In this document: one piece after another, positions 23,101 to 35,700 of the stretch | How positions within the stretch are numbered: the stretch's first letter is position 1 | How the letters are laid out: each line of letters starts with the position of its first letter | Source of the DNA: Mycteria americana | Lineage: Eukaryota; Chordata; Aves; Ciconiiformes; Ciconiidae | Assembly: GCF_035582795.1 (NCBI RefSeq) | Contig: NC_134367.1 | Coordinates: forward strand, 83,249,062-83,313,061 | Length of the DNA stretch: 64,000 bases | Direction: 5' to 3' | The notes under the pieces: generated by a model | What the model was told of the DNA's origin: nothing | Databases searched by the model: none | The model's input: the letters and a program-made list of their open reading frames with translations, nothing else | Translations under genes and position numbers: made by a program

Positions 23101-24319
23101 CATTCACTTTCCAAATCAATTTCATATCATTTTAAAATAATTTAGCTTTGTTATAACTAGTGATAACAGTGTGTAGCAACACTTTTGCTGTGTTTCTGGT
23201 GAGCTTGGTGTGGCACTGAATTTCTTGATGAGGGTCCAGACCTTTCTACTGGATCTGGACACACATATTTCTTATGTTACTGCTTTCTGTGCTGCCAGGT
23301 CTTAGTGGAATTCTGTGTGCTTTGCCTAGACATTAAGTTGGAAGCCTAGGTGTTAAGTGTGGCCGTAGCGAGTTCAGAGTGGCTGTAGTTTTAATATTGA
23401 AAGGCCAGTATGACTGTTCAGTGCAAGCAGTATGAGAAGTACATGGGGTTGCTGTCTGTCTTCCAGGTCTCTTCTTAGGAGCAGTTGGTCTACATGTTAG
23501 CTGCCTAAAAATGATCTCCAATGACTTGAAAATCATGATATATAATGTGAGAGAAGTTTTAAATGGAGGATTACAATGCAGGGAGCTAAGTAGGGAATAA
23601 TAATAGTAGTAATAATAATAAAAACCCAAACGGACCAGGTAAAGACAATGCAGAGGACAGCTTAAGGCCATTCTAAGGAATTCTGTGTAGCAGCCTGTGT
23701 ATGTATTTTGAACACCAACATTGCAAAGCAGTGGAAGAAAAAAGAGACCAGCCCCAGAAATCCCTCCAATTCTAAATAAAACCAAGAAAGAGGAGATACA
23801 GCAATAACTGTATTTGTGCACTCAGTTATATAGAACATATACATCTGTGGCACGGTTATGGCTGCCTGATACAGCTGTGTGGCAGAGTATTCAGGCTTGC
23901 GTTTTTCTGTGCCCATGTTATTATTAGACTTCATGGACTGGATAGGGTAGAGGCAGTATTCCCTGGGCAGAGGTGGTCTTCCTCCTTGCTTTGCCAGGAA
24001 ATTTGTGTGAGAGGCAGATTTTGTTGCAGCTGTCAGAGGTGATGTTAGATTTTTTTTTTGTGTGTGTGTGTAATGCCATTGGCACCATTTAAGGGATTAA
24101 GTTTTTGAAAGGGAAGTGTCTTCAGACAGTTACAGTCTAGCAGATGGCTCCGTCTTGTTCTCCAATTGGCAAGCAGCCTAGGAAAAGGTATCAAAATAAT
24201 TTTTAATATAGCAAACTGAGTAATGCCTTGAGAGAAATGCTCTCCAATGTTTATACAGCCAATAAAAAACCTCAGTAATAAACATTTTGTGAAATAACTG
24301 CAGTAGATCAAAGTGACAT
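17151..24319 (+). other. DISC1: DISC1 intron 1, first part
   Basis: AT-rich intronic sequence; no further exon recognised. Small structures: a 7-bp-stem hairpin ctcccga/tcgggag at 19084-19104, a local tandem repeat of gtgtaaaaacatt-like units at 20265-20332, a TAA-rich microsatellite at about 23596-23622, and a TG run at 24059-24072. The segment 18960-19340 is non-repetitive, keeps CpGs in an AT-rich setting, and contains an octamer-like aatgcatatt at 19202; it may be a conserved non-coding element. Confidence 0.55.
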
Positions 24320-24347
24320 TTAAGTGATGCTCATGAGCATCATTTAA
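24320..24347. repeat. 28-bp near-perfect palindrome
   Basis: The two 14-base halves meet with no spacer. Thirteen of fourteen positions pair, the exception being G24324 opposite T24343. The core GATGCTCATGAGCATC is perfect. It does not match the ends of a transposon I know. Confidence 0.9.
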
Positions 24348-24761
24348 TCACCAGCTAACTACTAAAGGTCTGCTGCTGTGGAACAATTGGAGTTCCTGTG
24401 TTGTTATGCCTTACTGTGGCTGTCTTGCTTAAGGTGCTGACCGTCATTGAAGCTTGTGATTTCTCTCTGTGTGTGTGTATGCTTAAATGCTGGTTGAGAA
24501 CCTATTTATTTCAAGTACTGAACTTTATTCTTAATTTTGTTCATGTTGTTCATAGAAAGTCAGCTGTCTCCAGCTTCCAGGATGTGATGAAACTATTATT
24601 TACTAGCTTCCTTGTGACTCCTTTGTGGAGTTAAATCCGATAAATTGCTTTCTCGCAAAGTTGGATGCATCTTCACAGATGAAACTCTTGAACTTTTGTT
24701 GTGTGTATAGGTAACTAGTGGAATACTGCAAATCCTGAGGCTTGTATTTAAAGCTTACAGG

Positions 24762-25060
24762 TATGATAGGATAGTTCAGGTTGGAGGGCACCTCAGGAGG
24801 TCTCTGGTCCACCTCCCTGTTCAAAGCAGGGCTGACTCTGAGGCTGGACTGAGTTGCTCAGCACTTTATCCTGTTGAGTCTTGAATACCTCCAAGGACTG
24901 CACAGCCTCTCTGGGAGCCTGCTCCACTGCTTGGCTGCCTTCAGGGTGAAAAAGTTTCTCTTCATATCCACTCTGAACCTCTCTTGTTTCAAGTTATGCC
25001 CATCTCTTTTGTGTCCTACCCCTGTGTGCTGCTGTGTATGGATTGCTGTTCCCCTCACTA
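24762..25060 (-). mobile_element. CR1 LINE 3' tail, antisense
   Basis: The plus strand shows the reverse complement of the classic avian CR1 tail: gatagttcaggttggagggc, then a segment like gttgctcagcactttatcct, then cttgaatacctccaaggact, then cacagcctctctgggagcct, then gaaaaagtttctcttcatat. This order is typical of 5'-truncated CR1 copies, which end in short tail repeats at the left here. Divergence is moderate. The right limit is approximate. It lies within DISC1 intron 1 and opposes the gene. Confidence 0.88.
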
Positions 25061-26315
25061 TTAGTATGTAGTATCTTAAGAACATTGTTGCTAGTAGAGG
25101 GTAATCAGATGCCATTTATAACATCTTTAAAAGTTTTAGAGTAGCACACTTGGCATTCTTTGATTTACTTTCCTTCCTATAGCATAAAATAGCACTGAAA
25201 TTTACTGTTCCTGCAAATATATCTTTATACCCAAAGAGGGCATTCTAACCTTAAAGATGCCCTTAGTTTTGCCTTCATGGCATTCTCTGGTACAGAAGTC
25301 CTTGCTTATGACTCAGACTTTAAGGTAATTTAAGTTTAAGACATTTAATATGTTTTTGTTCGGTAAAGCACTGTGACGCTTTTATTGTACAAAAATGAAA
25401 ATCCATGTATCTTCTCAGTATCTCAGTTTTATTGGCATCTCTTTGGTTTTGTAAGGCTGTTCATGCAAGATTTTCCTGCTTGCTGAGGGTTGGAGAGAGA
25501 GGATGCTTTTTAGGTTGTGCAACTTTTGCAAGTACCTTCAAAATACTGTGAGTTTTCCTTTCCCCCTAGTCAGTAGAGGCTTTAAAAGGCTTCCAGCTTA
25601 AAGGTAGCACTCTTTCACTTGGGAATTAAAGGACCCTGTCAGTGAACTTCTTCTGTGTGTGGACTATCCTAGTGGACTTACTTGACATAAATATTTTATA
25701 AGTATATTTTCCTGTATCAGATCTGTGGATTAGTATAGGCTTGTTTAGATTTGGAGTACAAAAAAGTAGGCAGGCACAAGTCATATTGTAGATAAGTTAA
25801 GGAGTCATCTAAATGTGATGATTGTATTTGCTTCAAATTTCTGGTGAAAATGTAAGTTAAAACTGAAGTTTCCAATGAAACTTCACTGTACAGAATCCCA
25901 CACGGAATGGCATTATTGCAGGATCTGCCTTGGGGGGGGACCCATGACTGCAAGGTTTGATAGTTTTGAGAATATTAAGATGAAATTCTGTCTAAATGCT
26001 GCTTTTTAAATCTCCAATCTTTTCAATGAAGACAGGAGTTCTAAAGGTACAAAGCCTTAGCTGTATTCTTATAGTGAAAATGCTTTTTTTTCTAGCTGTC
26101 TTTCAGGAGTCCTGTGTAACTCCTTAGTTCTGTCTTCGGTGACTTGGGTAAGCTGTGTAGCTTCTCACATGATCTGCTTTAACCCCAAACTAATGCATCA
26201 GATTACTGCTGTACCTCAGGACTGATGAGATCAAATGTCTCTGAAAATGCATTGCTTTCCTGGAAAGGAAGCTACAGCAGTTCTGTCTGCTACTTTTTAA
26301 TAATAATACTTGTCA
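25061..26315 (+). other. DISC1: DISC1 intron 1, between CR1 and LTR copy 2
   Basis: AT-rich intronic sequence; no exon, repeat family or RNA gene recognised. Confidence 0.5.
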
Positions 26316-26320
26316 GGAGT

Positions 26321-26972
26321 TGTCATGGTTTAGCCCCAGTGGGCAACCAAGCACCACAGACAGGCACTGCGGCTACTCCAACCCTGGTGACAGATACTGC
26401 AGTTGCTCGAGCCCCAGCTGGCAACCAAGCACTACACAGCCGCTCGCTCACCCTCCCCACCCGGTGGGATGGGGGAGAGAATTGGAAGAACAAAAGTAAG
26501 AAAACTTGTGGGTTGAGATAAGAACAGTTTAATAATTGAAATAAAATAATAATAATAAATTGTAATGAAAAGGAAAACAATGAGAGAGAGAGAGAGAGAG
26601 GGGTGCAAAACCCAGGGAAAAACAAGTACTGCAACCACTTACTACCCGCCGACTGATGCCCAGCCCATCCCCAAGCAGCAATTGCAGCCCCCCAGCCAAC
26701 TCCCCCCAGTTTCTATACTGAGCATGATGTCATATGGTATGGATGTCCCTTTGGCCAGTTTGGATCAGCTGTCTTGGCTGTGCCCCCTCCCAGCTTCTTG
26801 TGCACCTGGCAGAGCATGGGAAGCTGAAAAGTCCTTGACTAGTGTAAGCATTACTTAGCAACAACTAAAACATCAGCATGTTATCAACATTATTCTCATA
26901 CTAAATCCAAAACACAGCACTATACCAGCTACTAGAAAGAAAATTAACTCTATCCCAGCCAAAACTAGGACA
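26321..26972 (-). mobile_element. Solo LTR of an avian endogenous retrovirus, copy 2
   Basis: On the minus strand the element begins TGTCCTAGTTTTGGCTGGG and ends in TGACA, so it has the TG...CA ends of a retroviral LTR. Flanks are ggagt (26316-26320) and ggact (26973-26977), a 5-bp target duplication with one difference. The central block holds a TGATGTCAT-type site (catatgacatcatgc on the minus strand) next to an agtatagaaact TATA-like motif, as in copy 3. The element carries a (GA)n run at 26582-26600 and an AT-rich (TAA)n stretch. Near its left end gccccag...ggcaaccaagca occurs twice, 78 bases apart. No internal retroviral genes are present. Confidence 0.9.
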
Positions 26973-26977
26973 GGACT

Positions 26978-29274
26978 ACTATGTGTAAACCTGAAAGAAT
27001 CAGGGGAAGAAATCCCATGCTGCTACTATGCTAATACTACCCAGGGGCCTGTCCCATACAACTGAAAGGGATAGGCAATTGCAAACTACCTTGCAGAGGA
27101 CCCTGCTAATCCTGGATTCTGAATTCAGGTTTTCTAAAGCAAGTAATACATTTAAAAAAAAAAAAAAAAGTATTGGAAATAATGAGTTAAAGATTTATAT
27201 TTATTCTGGAAAACGATTTGAATGACACTGAAAGTTTTCTTCTGCCAAGCTTTTTGTTACTGAAGCAGATCGTTTCAGGTGTGCATGTTTAACACCATAT
27301 GGTACAATCTGCGCCTTTTTTATCCATTTAAAATGCTAAGCTGAATCCAGAATATGTTGACCTGAAAAACTGCTTTATTGGCTTATTCAAGACAATCTTC
27401 TTCTAATATAGAGAATATTTTTGAAAGGTCAGTCTGATTTTTGCGTTTACTTCTCATTATTTTTTAACTTGAAGTATTTTACTTAAGACTTTGTTTCATT
27501 ACAGTATCCCACAGAGTCCTTGGCACTCAAGAAACATCTGCAAGCTATCTCATGTAAGGGTACAATTTCTTTGAAGATTAATGCTGTGCTTTAATTTACT
27601 TGGGTAATAAAAGCAGACAGGTAAGGTTCAATGAAAGGTGGCAGATCCCATGGCTTTGTACTTAAGTAGGAATACTTAAGTGAATTACAAATAGCACGTG
27701 ACAGAACTAAGTTAAAAAAAAACCTCTGGCAAAAATCTGTGCTTTTGTTGAGCATCACAGGCATACGTTAATGAGAGTAACCTGTATTATTAGCTAATGT
27801 ATGTTAGCCCAGGGAGACTGTCAGAGTAAATTGTGACAGGTAATTGTCTTGATTTCCTAGAAATGAATAGCAGTGATTTACAGTCATGGGAAAGAAACTC
27901 TTACAAGAGTGTTTTCATTGAGATGATTTCAAAGGGGACGAATGGAGCCAGTGTGCCTTTAGAGTGGGGTTTGGTTTAGATGCTTGTAGAAATACGTGTG
28001 TGCTGTGAAAGAGGTAACAGGAGCCCTGAGAACTGGCTGAAGTCCTGGTAGCCAAAAGGCTGAGCACCTGGGGGCAAGCAATGAAATCAAGTGGATACAG
28101 CTGAAGTGGGGTTAGGCTCCTTTTAAATGCACCTGGAGAAGCCTAGAAAGTTCTTAGCCCTGCTGACGGGGAGTGTGAAGCAGGAAGGCTCTCCACCTGG
28201 GAAGGGATGGCCTGGTCTTAGAGGACCAGGGAGCTGGAGGGCCTGGAAGCTCGCGCAAGGAGGATTTTTGGAGGTAAGTTGAGATGTGCTTGTTTGCTGT
28301 TGTGAGGGAAATGCTGTTAGGGGGCTGGGGGAGGCTTGTGCTTGTTGGGGTTGTGACAAAAAGGATAAACTGAAAAGGACCAAAGAGGTGGTATTGAGGA
28401 GTGATATTGGGGAAGAGAGTATCTCTGTGTGGTTTTGAACATTGTTTGGGAGCTTTGTGGATCGTTATCACTCTGGACTGTGTAGTGTTAAGTATGACCC
28501 ATGCAGAGTTTGGTCAAAGGTCCAGAGCAGCAATTGGAAAGATTTCTGGTTCAACTGTCTTCTTCACTTACTTGAAGAGAAATGAGCAATTGGTTTGTGA
28601 GAACTAATTTGGGACCAAGAAGACAGGTTGGTGGAAAAGAAGGCAGGGTTTGATGGGAGCAGTGGAAAGCATGTGCAGTGTTGGTATTGGCAGAGTTAGG
28701 ATGGAGACAAAAATGAGTTAATGACAGTTGAAGTAGATCTGTCAGTGTTGATGATGTCCTCCCTCAGCATGGGGTCTGGCTGGCTGCTGCTCGACTGTAT
28801 CCCCTGGTCCTTGCCTGCCTCTAGAGGGCATGGCTTTTGAATCTGCATGAAGACAGAGCTTTGGTCCTGTTGAGTCTTCAGTCTCCAGTTGTGGTTGGAG
28901 ATGCACGGGGTACGTCTTAGCTCCTGCCTGGAGCCGAGTAGACAGTCAGTCAGATCTTGTGTGAGTTGTCACTCCAGTGGTCTGGTTACGGAGGCAGTGT
29001 TCCTGCAATATCTGGTCACCTGGGTAGGAAATAGCGAGTTTGGCCTCTTAATACCAGGACTCTTATTTGGGGAGGTATGGACTGCTAGCTGTCTAGCACT
29101 AGTGGATGCCTTTGAGTGTTCTCCAGCACTTTCTTGAGGTCTTCTTATCCTCTGTATCAATTGCCATTGTTGCTCTGTGCTGGCACATCTGCTAAATTCT
29201 GTAATTCAATGCTGTTACCTTCTAGATAGAAACTGTATTATTTCCTGGAATGTGAATTTGTTGCTGTTGGTGTA
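26978..29274 (+). other. DISC1: DISC1 intron 1, third part
   Basis: Intronic sequence with a 16-base A run at 27154-27169. The GC-richer part at 28020-28400 has a purine-rich plus strand. No exon recognised. Confidence 0.5.
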
Positions 29275-29334
29275 TGTGTGTGGGGTGGTGGTGTTTTGGT
29301 TTTGTTTTTTTGTTTGGGTTTTTTTTGTTTGTTT
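29275..29334 (+). repeat. DISC1: G/T-only tract
   Basis: Sixty consecutive bases contain only G and T on the sense strand of DISC1 (tgtgtgtggggtggtggtgt, then T-rich). In pre-mRNA this would be a UG/U-rich stretch. Confidence 0.88.
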
Positions 29335-29572
29335 CTTTTTTGGTATCTGACTTGCTCTAGGTGGAGTGACTTCTGTCCCACCTTATTTAGAAGGAGCTGT
29401 GATTTCTGCTAGAAGAGAGAAATGCCCATGGTTAGTATTCTGCTGCAGTTTCAGCAATATCTGCTATAGTACTTCTTCCATAGCTGGTTCATAAAATAAT
29501 CTCAGAATTTCACCTGAACCATCTACTTTTCTCCTCCATGCTAGAGGAAAAGGCTGTAGTTGATGTCTTCAC

Positions 29573-29600
29573 TTTGTTTTATTGGGCCCAATAAAACAAA
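29573..29600. repeat. 28-bp perfect palindrome with AATAAA on both strands
   Basis: The left half TTTGTTTTATTGGG is followed directly by its exact reverse complement, with no spacer and no mismatch over 14 pairs. Each strand reads CCCAATAAAACAAA, so each carries an AATAAA hexamer (plus-strand copy at 29590-29595). The match stops immediately outside. It could be a site of symmetric transcript ends or a remnant of a hairpin element; neither is shown by the sequence. Confidence 0.93.
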
Positions 29601-32600
29601 CTTCCAACTTCTGTTTTGTCTGTCTGCAGCCTTGGGTAAGGGTTGTAAAGGTCAAGCCTTATTCTCACCAAAGATCTCAAAAGGGATATTGTGTGCATCT
29701 TTCCTGCTTACCAGTGTAGGTCTCTAAGGGAACTGCGCTTGGCTTGCTGGAGCACAAAGGTTGACCCCTCGCGGGCTGTAACATCTGCAGACTGATGATG
29801 CTGCATAATCTGCTGGCCTTTAGCAAGGACTTGCATTAACTGAAGTTGTCTGTGTAGCTGTTGAGGATAGGAGAGCAGTGCTGCAATCTGTGCCTTGTGG
29901 GTTCAGCTGAGAATCTTCATCTCGCCACTCAGAGTGGCGATTTATTGTCAGCCAGCAAAAGCACAATCCACACAATTGCTGCTGCAAAGAGCAGAGGATA
30001 CCAGCGTACAGAAATTTTGTGGGAGCATAAAGAGTTGCAGGGGTTCATGCAAAGCCCTGAGATTTTCTTTTCGGGGGAGCAGGGTGAGGGAACAGTGCTG
30101 CTCGTTTGCCTGCCTCCTCACTACAGGTGAGCTCTGTGTCCCATGCATTGCCATAACTGCAGTTTGTGTACATGCCTGGCTTTTGCAGTATCTTGTGTTT
30201 AAGCTGCATCCTGAGGTGCTGTGCTTTCTGTGGGAAGTTATTGCTCAGCTTTACTGATGTCTGGAGCTCCATTCAGTCTCCATTGTTCTCTAGACAACAC
30301 TGACATTGTGTCCTGACAGCCTGACTGGGGCTGTAAGGTAAACTTCCTTCAGCAGGCAAAGGAGAAGCATTTGTCCTGGGACTTTGATATTAAATTGTAA
30401 AGCTAAAAGCATTCTGACTCCTAACCCTTGCCAATATAGGAACTGCCACGTTGTTTTATTTTCATTATATATGATCGCTACTGAGCTGTTAAGAGAAAAT
30501 TACTTTCTATTTCAGTAAACTCAATTCTGGTTTCAGACTGACTGTGCATCAGATGCTTAATTTGGAACTCACTCTCTTGGTGAAATTAAAAATTCAAATC
30601 TCCCAAGCTGGAGCACTCAAACTGTGCTTGAATTAGAAATTGACTGCTGTCAATGTGCTCTCACATGTCACTCTTTTTTTAATGTGTGTTTTTTTTTTAT
30701 TTTTTTTATTCCTCCCTCCCCTCCCCCCTGATGAGTTTTATATTAGAGTCTTGTTGTAGATGATCTGACTGAGCAGAAGTAGTGGGAATCCACACTGTCA
30801 CTCCGGAGACAGAGTGATGAAAGAGAAGTGTGGTGTGTTAAATAGACCGTTCTTGAAAAGGACTGCTGTGCACTAATTTCATAATTACATGCGTGTTTGG
30901 TGAAATACTTTTATGGGATATGACTGCAAACCCATTAAGTGTTGTTTGCAAATTAATTTAGGACCAAACCAAACTTCACAGTTTCTATGCAAAATCCTTG
31001 CTCCCCTATTTCTGTGTAATATTTAAAGCTCTTTTTAGATCTTGACTGAAAGAACCAGAGCGTTCTTTCCACTTGAGACATTGGGACTGCCTCTACAGAC
31101 TTACACACTGAAACTGGGAACAAAAGGTTTTTTCCCCAGGAAGAAAACCAACAAACCTTTAAAAAACCCAAAACTCCCGAAATAAGAATTGGTTCTCTAT
31201 TGTGAGTGTTGTCTGTAGGCTTGCAACTTGTGTGTCCTTCTGCCTCTTTGGAAAGTGGATAAATTATTCTCAGTTACTTAACTGTAAGTTAAAAAGAATT
31301 GTACTCACAGGTTTAAAACAAATTGGGCTGGATATTTGTGGGAAGTTAAGTGTCTTCTGTTATTGACTGTGCTGAAGGCACCCAGTGCTGGTACTGGCTT
31401 GTTTTCCCAGACCTGCTTGTGTTCTCCCCCAGGGTGTTTTGTTGTTCATCAGGTGGTCCATGGGATGGATTGCAGAGCTGGATGTAAGGTAAGTGGTGAC
31501 TGGGGAGCCTGAGAAGGTGACTGTTACGTTAGGTGGTTGATTATGTGAGTTTGGCGGTTCCAGCTAGCCTAGGCTGAGAGCAGTGGGTTGGGTGAAATGT
31601 ATGAGTGAGCTGTATAAGGAGGTTTAGAGACTGATTGGGTTGAGGCTCATCAGCCAGAGATGAATTTTGAATGTGAGATATAGTAACAGCTGGAGAATGA
31701 GATGTGTGAGGAGCGCCTGTAACAGGATTACGCTCAAGTTTATCGCAAAGGTCTTGGGCTTCCCTGGCTTTTTTTTGTTTGGGACTTCTATAACAGTAGC
31801 TGACTGCATGAAAACAAAAATGAAAAGAGCAGAAATGTCATTTTTTGACAGTATCATGCTATCTAAGTGGTCCTGCTTTATTGAGACAGCATGGAGTCAC
31901 CTGGCTGTTTTAGAGTGAATCTGACCACTCGCTTTTCTGGCCAACAGAATGAGTTTCCTTCTAATGCTGCAGCAAAGACGTTGGGTGGTGTAATTTTCAT
32001 TCAGCTTGGAGGAATGCAATTTTCTATAATAGCCAAGCCTTGGGTCTCAGGTTGCCAGCCATAGGGTGTTGATTAGTTATCAAATTGGCCTTCACAGTGC
32101 AACTGCATGCTTTCTCAAGCTGGATACTTATTATATTTTTAAATTTTAAAAGATCAGAAAGGCATATTTCTGTTCTTTTTGTCACGTCAAGGTGCTTAGG
32201 CCCTGATTCAGCAAGGCACTTGCTTGAGAAAAAAGCCTGCTTTTGTGTGTAGTCAATGCACCGCTGAATACTGATGGATGCAGATGTGTTTTAACGTGTT
32301 AGTAGTATCGAACACAATTATAGTATGTAATTAAGGAAAAGGGTGCTTCTCTTATTCCACCTTACTAAATAAGTGATTGTTACTGACATAGGAAGTGTTT
32401 GATGTTTACCAGCTTACTTTTTCATAAATATTTTTTTTCTTTCTTAGAGTTAAGGCAAAACCAGGTTTAAACCACTTTTTTTCTTGAGGGGAAAAAAGTT
32501 GATGGGTGTATTGAAACTGGTATCAGCTAATGTGATTCTTACTCTAGAGAGAGGTGCTGCAATTTCATCAAATGGCTTAAAATGAGTTGTTGCATTAAGG

Positions 32601-32727
32601 AGGTAAGCGGCTCAAATGTAACAACTCAATGACATGCGCCTTATGGGAGTGTGTCAATAAAAGTACAATTATTTAAACACTGGCTAAAGACCACCACTCT
32701 GACTTCTAAAATGCACAACTCTTTGAA
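29601..32727 (+). other. DISC1: DISC1 intron 1, fourth part
   Basis: AT-rich intronic sequence with T-rich runs near 30675-30710. No exon or repeat family recognised. Confidence 0.5.
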
Positions 32728-32788
32728 GTGTGTTTGGTTGTTTGTTTTTTTGGTTTTTTTTGTTTTTTTTTTTGTTTTTTTTTTTTTT
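32728..32788 (+). repeat. DISC1: G/T-only tract, T-rich
   Basis: Sixty-one bases of only G and T on the sense strand, dominated by T runs separated by single or double G. Confidence 0.88.
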
Positions 32789-35700
32789 AATGAAGAATAG
32801 AAACTAACATGCATTTAGTGACTTCAGAGAATATTTTGTATGTGATGTCTTGGAAATTTAACAGTTGAATAACTGAACCCAGCCTGCGACCCTAGAAATC
32901 ACAGGAACCTTTGGTGAGGAAATAATTTGTAAATGGTATCAAATATAACGTAGCCCAGCCATTGCTTGTCTTCTATAGATACACTTTGTAAAATGCTAGA
33001 TAAATCAAAGTATAGTTAACATTCAATAAATAAGATGAAAAAGCTGAATGAGACCTCTGCATTTTAAGAGTTATAAAAATCTTTATTCAAACGTAACTCT
33101 CTTTGAAAGCTTACTTGTGTAAAGAGTTGGTGCTGATTTGTTTTAACATAGGCTATGTTGAGATCAGTGCTGTCTTATTTTGAATGTTTTGTGGTATCTG
33201 AAATTCAGCAAATGAGTCAAAATATAACTAATTAAGAACCTGCAACATTTTACATATTTTCATGACATAGGAACTGAACAGTAATGGTTATTATCATGTC
33301 AGATTGATTAATCCCTGAGAATGGTTAATTTTTGTTACTGATAGGTTAAACATTTGTGTGTCTCTGTGTTTGTAAATAATAAATATTTTTATCTCACCTA
33401 CTTTGTTTGCGTACAGTGTAATGCAGGTGTTTAAGGCTTCCTTAACAGACGCAGCACTACAGAAACTGCTTGGAGCAGTGCTTTGATAGTTGGCTTTGCA
33501 TATGACCAAGTATCTTTTCCTCCACACCACAGTTACCACTCACAAATGCACTGAAGGTGAATTTGTTATTCTAATAAAAATCAACTGTGTGTAATATAGG
33601 TGTATTCAGATAGTTGAACTCTCATTAAAACTGCATATATAACCTCTCAATTACTTTCAGGGAGAACTTAATGAGCTTGCAAACATTCTGCATTATGTGT
33701 TTAAAGCAGGGGCAGGGAGGTAATAGCTTCAGAGTTTCTGTACTGATCTATAAAATCCTAGTGGACTTTACAAAAATGTAAGGTAGTTACACCTGTCCAT
33801 CCACAGATGCTGCTAGAGCCTTTGATCAAAAACCTGAACTACCACTTTTGTGGCTGAAAACAAAGACTGATTATGTAAAATAAATTACATGACTGTTCGG
33901 CTGTCCTTTAGCATCAGGATGGGTACTAGAGAATGTGCTCTTTCCATCAGTGGGAAACACTCTTCAGCTTCACCTCTCCCTCTTTCATCTTACTGATGCA
34001 ACTAAGACATGGTAAGACATGAACAGCATTGCTGGTCATGCCTTGCTTTAGAGCAATAGACTTCCTCCCCGCCCCGTGCTCTGGCCCTGAGCTGTTTGTT
34101 TTTATGACATGTTGGTCATCAGGAAAGACTGTTATGGTGAAAGAGCTGTTATAATTAAGTTATTTCTAGGCTTTCATAATTTGGATTTGAAGCAATTTGC
34201 ACATAATCTGACATTAGAATATATGTTGCATCATCTTCTAGGATTGTTACATATATTTTTTTTAAAAGTTGAATTGTAATATTACAGTTGAAAGGCCCTT
34301 TTTCCATTTTTGACTTTTCTCTTTTTCGAAGTGCATGTCTCATACAATGCGTGACACGCTATAAGGTAGGGGTTTGTTAATTACCTTCAGTTGTTTCACA
34401 GTGTTCCAAGGTACCATTTTGATAGTCTTGTAGTTAATTGCCATTAGTTATTTGACATGCTTGAAACTGAGGGAATTATAAGAAAAGTTTAGGCCTGTCT
34501 TTTTTTTTAACAAGCTAGCTGAATTGGTTCAGTGTAGTTTCTGTATCTGATGTGCAGAGAAAGCAAGCTATGGTTGGAAGGCTATGCAGAAAAACCAAGT
34601 CTTTGTAACTAAATTTCAGATATGTGATGATAAACAACTGAAATCATCCTAGTCTTCAGAAAAGGGACACGGCAGAAGGGTGAACAGCACATAAACAGTA
34701 TACCCAAAGCCATAGTAACATCCTGTCTGGATTTTGTGGTGGCTGAGGGCACTGGGGCTGCTCTCTAGTTGGAGCTGGGGGTCAGGCTGCGGCCGCCTGT
34801 TCCCTCCTTTATCCTTTGGGGAAGGCATAGGTCTTCATGTTGAGTTGCTGGTCCCAGCTCTGTGTCCGTCCACTCCTTCTCTGCCTTGTGCTCAGGTGCA
34901 GCTACACTGGGGCTAAGGACCTGCAGCCCTGTCCTCGTAGCATCCTCTGAATGGCTCGTGGCTTGGACTATAATCTTGAGTATAATTCAGGCAGTGGTGC
35001 CACTCTGGTAGCCAAGTGAGGGACCTGTGCTGCTGGACTTGCCAGGAGGCAGACTTGGAGTCCATAAAGGAGCGGAATGGTAGACCTGTCTAGAGGGTTA
35101 CCTGCAAATGTGGGGAGGAGCGCAGAAATGCGTGGGTTTTGTGCGGACTAGTTCAGGATACTGGAATTGTACCACTTTGGCTCCAATAATTTTTAGAATT
35201 GCATCCAGTTCACTTGGTGTAAATATCTAACAATTTGGCCAATTGAAACCTTACTTACATTAGCTTAGTTTAAATTTGGTGTTTAAAGAGCTGTAATTAT
35301 CTGTCTGCTTTAGAATTTCATAGTGATTTAGTGAGATCAATTTTAAACTGATTTTAATTAAACCAAAGGACCTTTTCCATTGTTACAGATGAGGTCTCTG
35401 ACTACCCTTTGTAAACGGCAATAAAGTATATCCAATCTTAGAATGACTTTTTTCTGCATGACTGATTTCTTCTGCTGAAGGCAAATTTAGGCTGCTGTTT
35501 TGTATATAAGCTAAAAGAATTAAATTCTAAAGAACATTTTGTTCAATTTTTGTTCCCTTACTCCAAGAGCGGTTCCTATTTGTTAAGACTTCTATTAAAT
35601 TACTCCCAGTACAGCATTTCACTGTCTTTTTATAGTAGACAGGCTGATGGACTCTCTGACCTTTTTTATTTCTGGTTTCTGTGATGCTTTTTCCTCTGAC

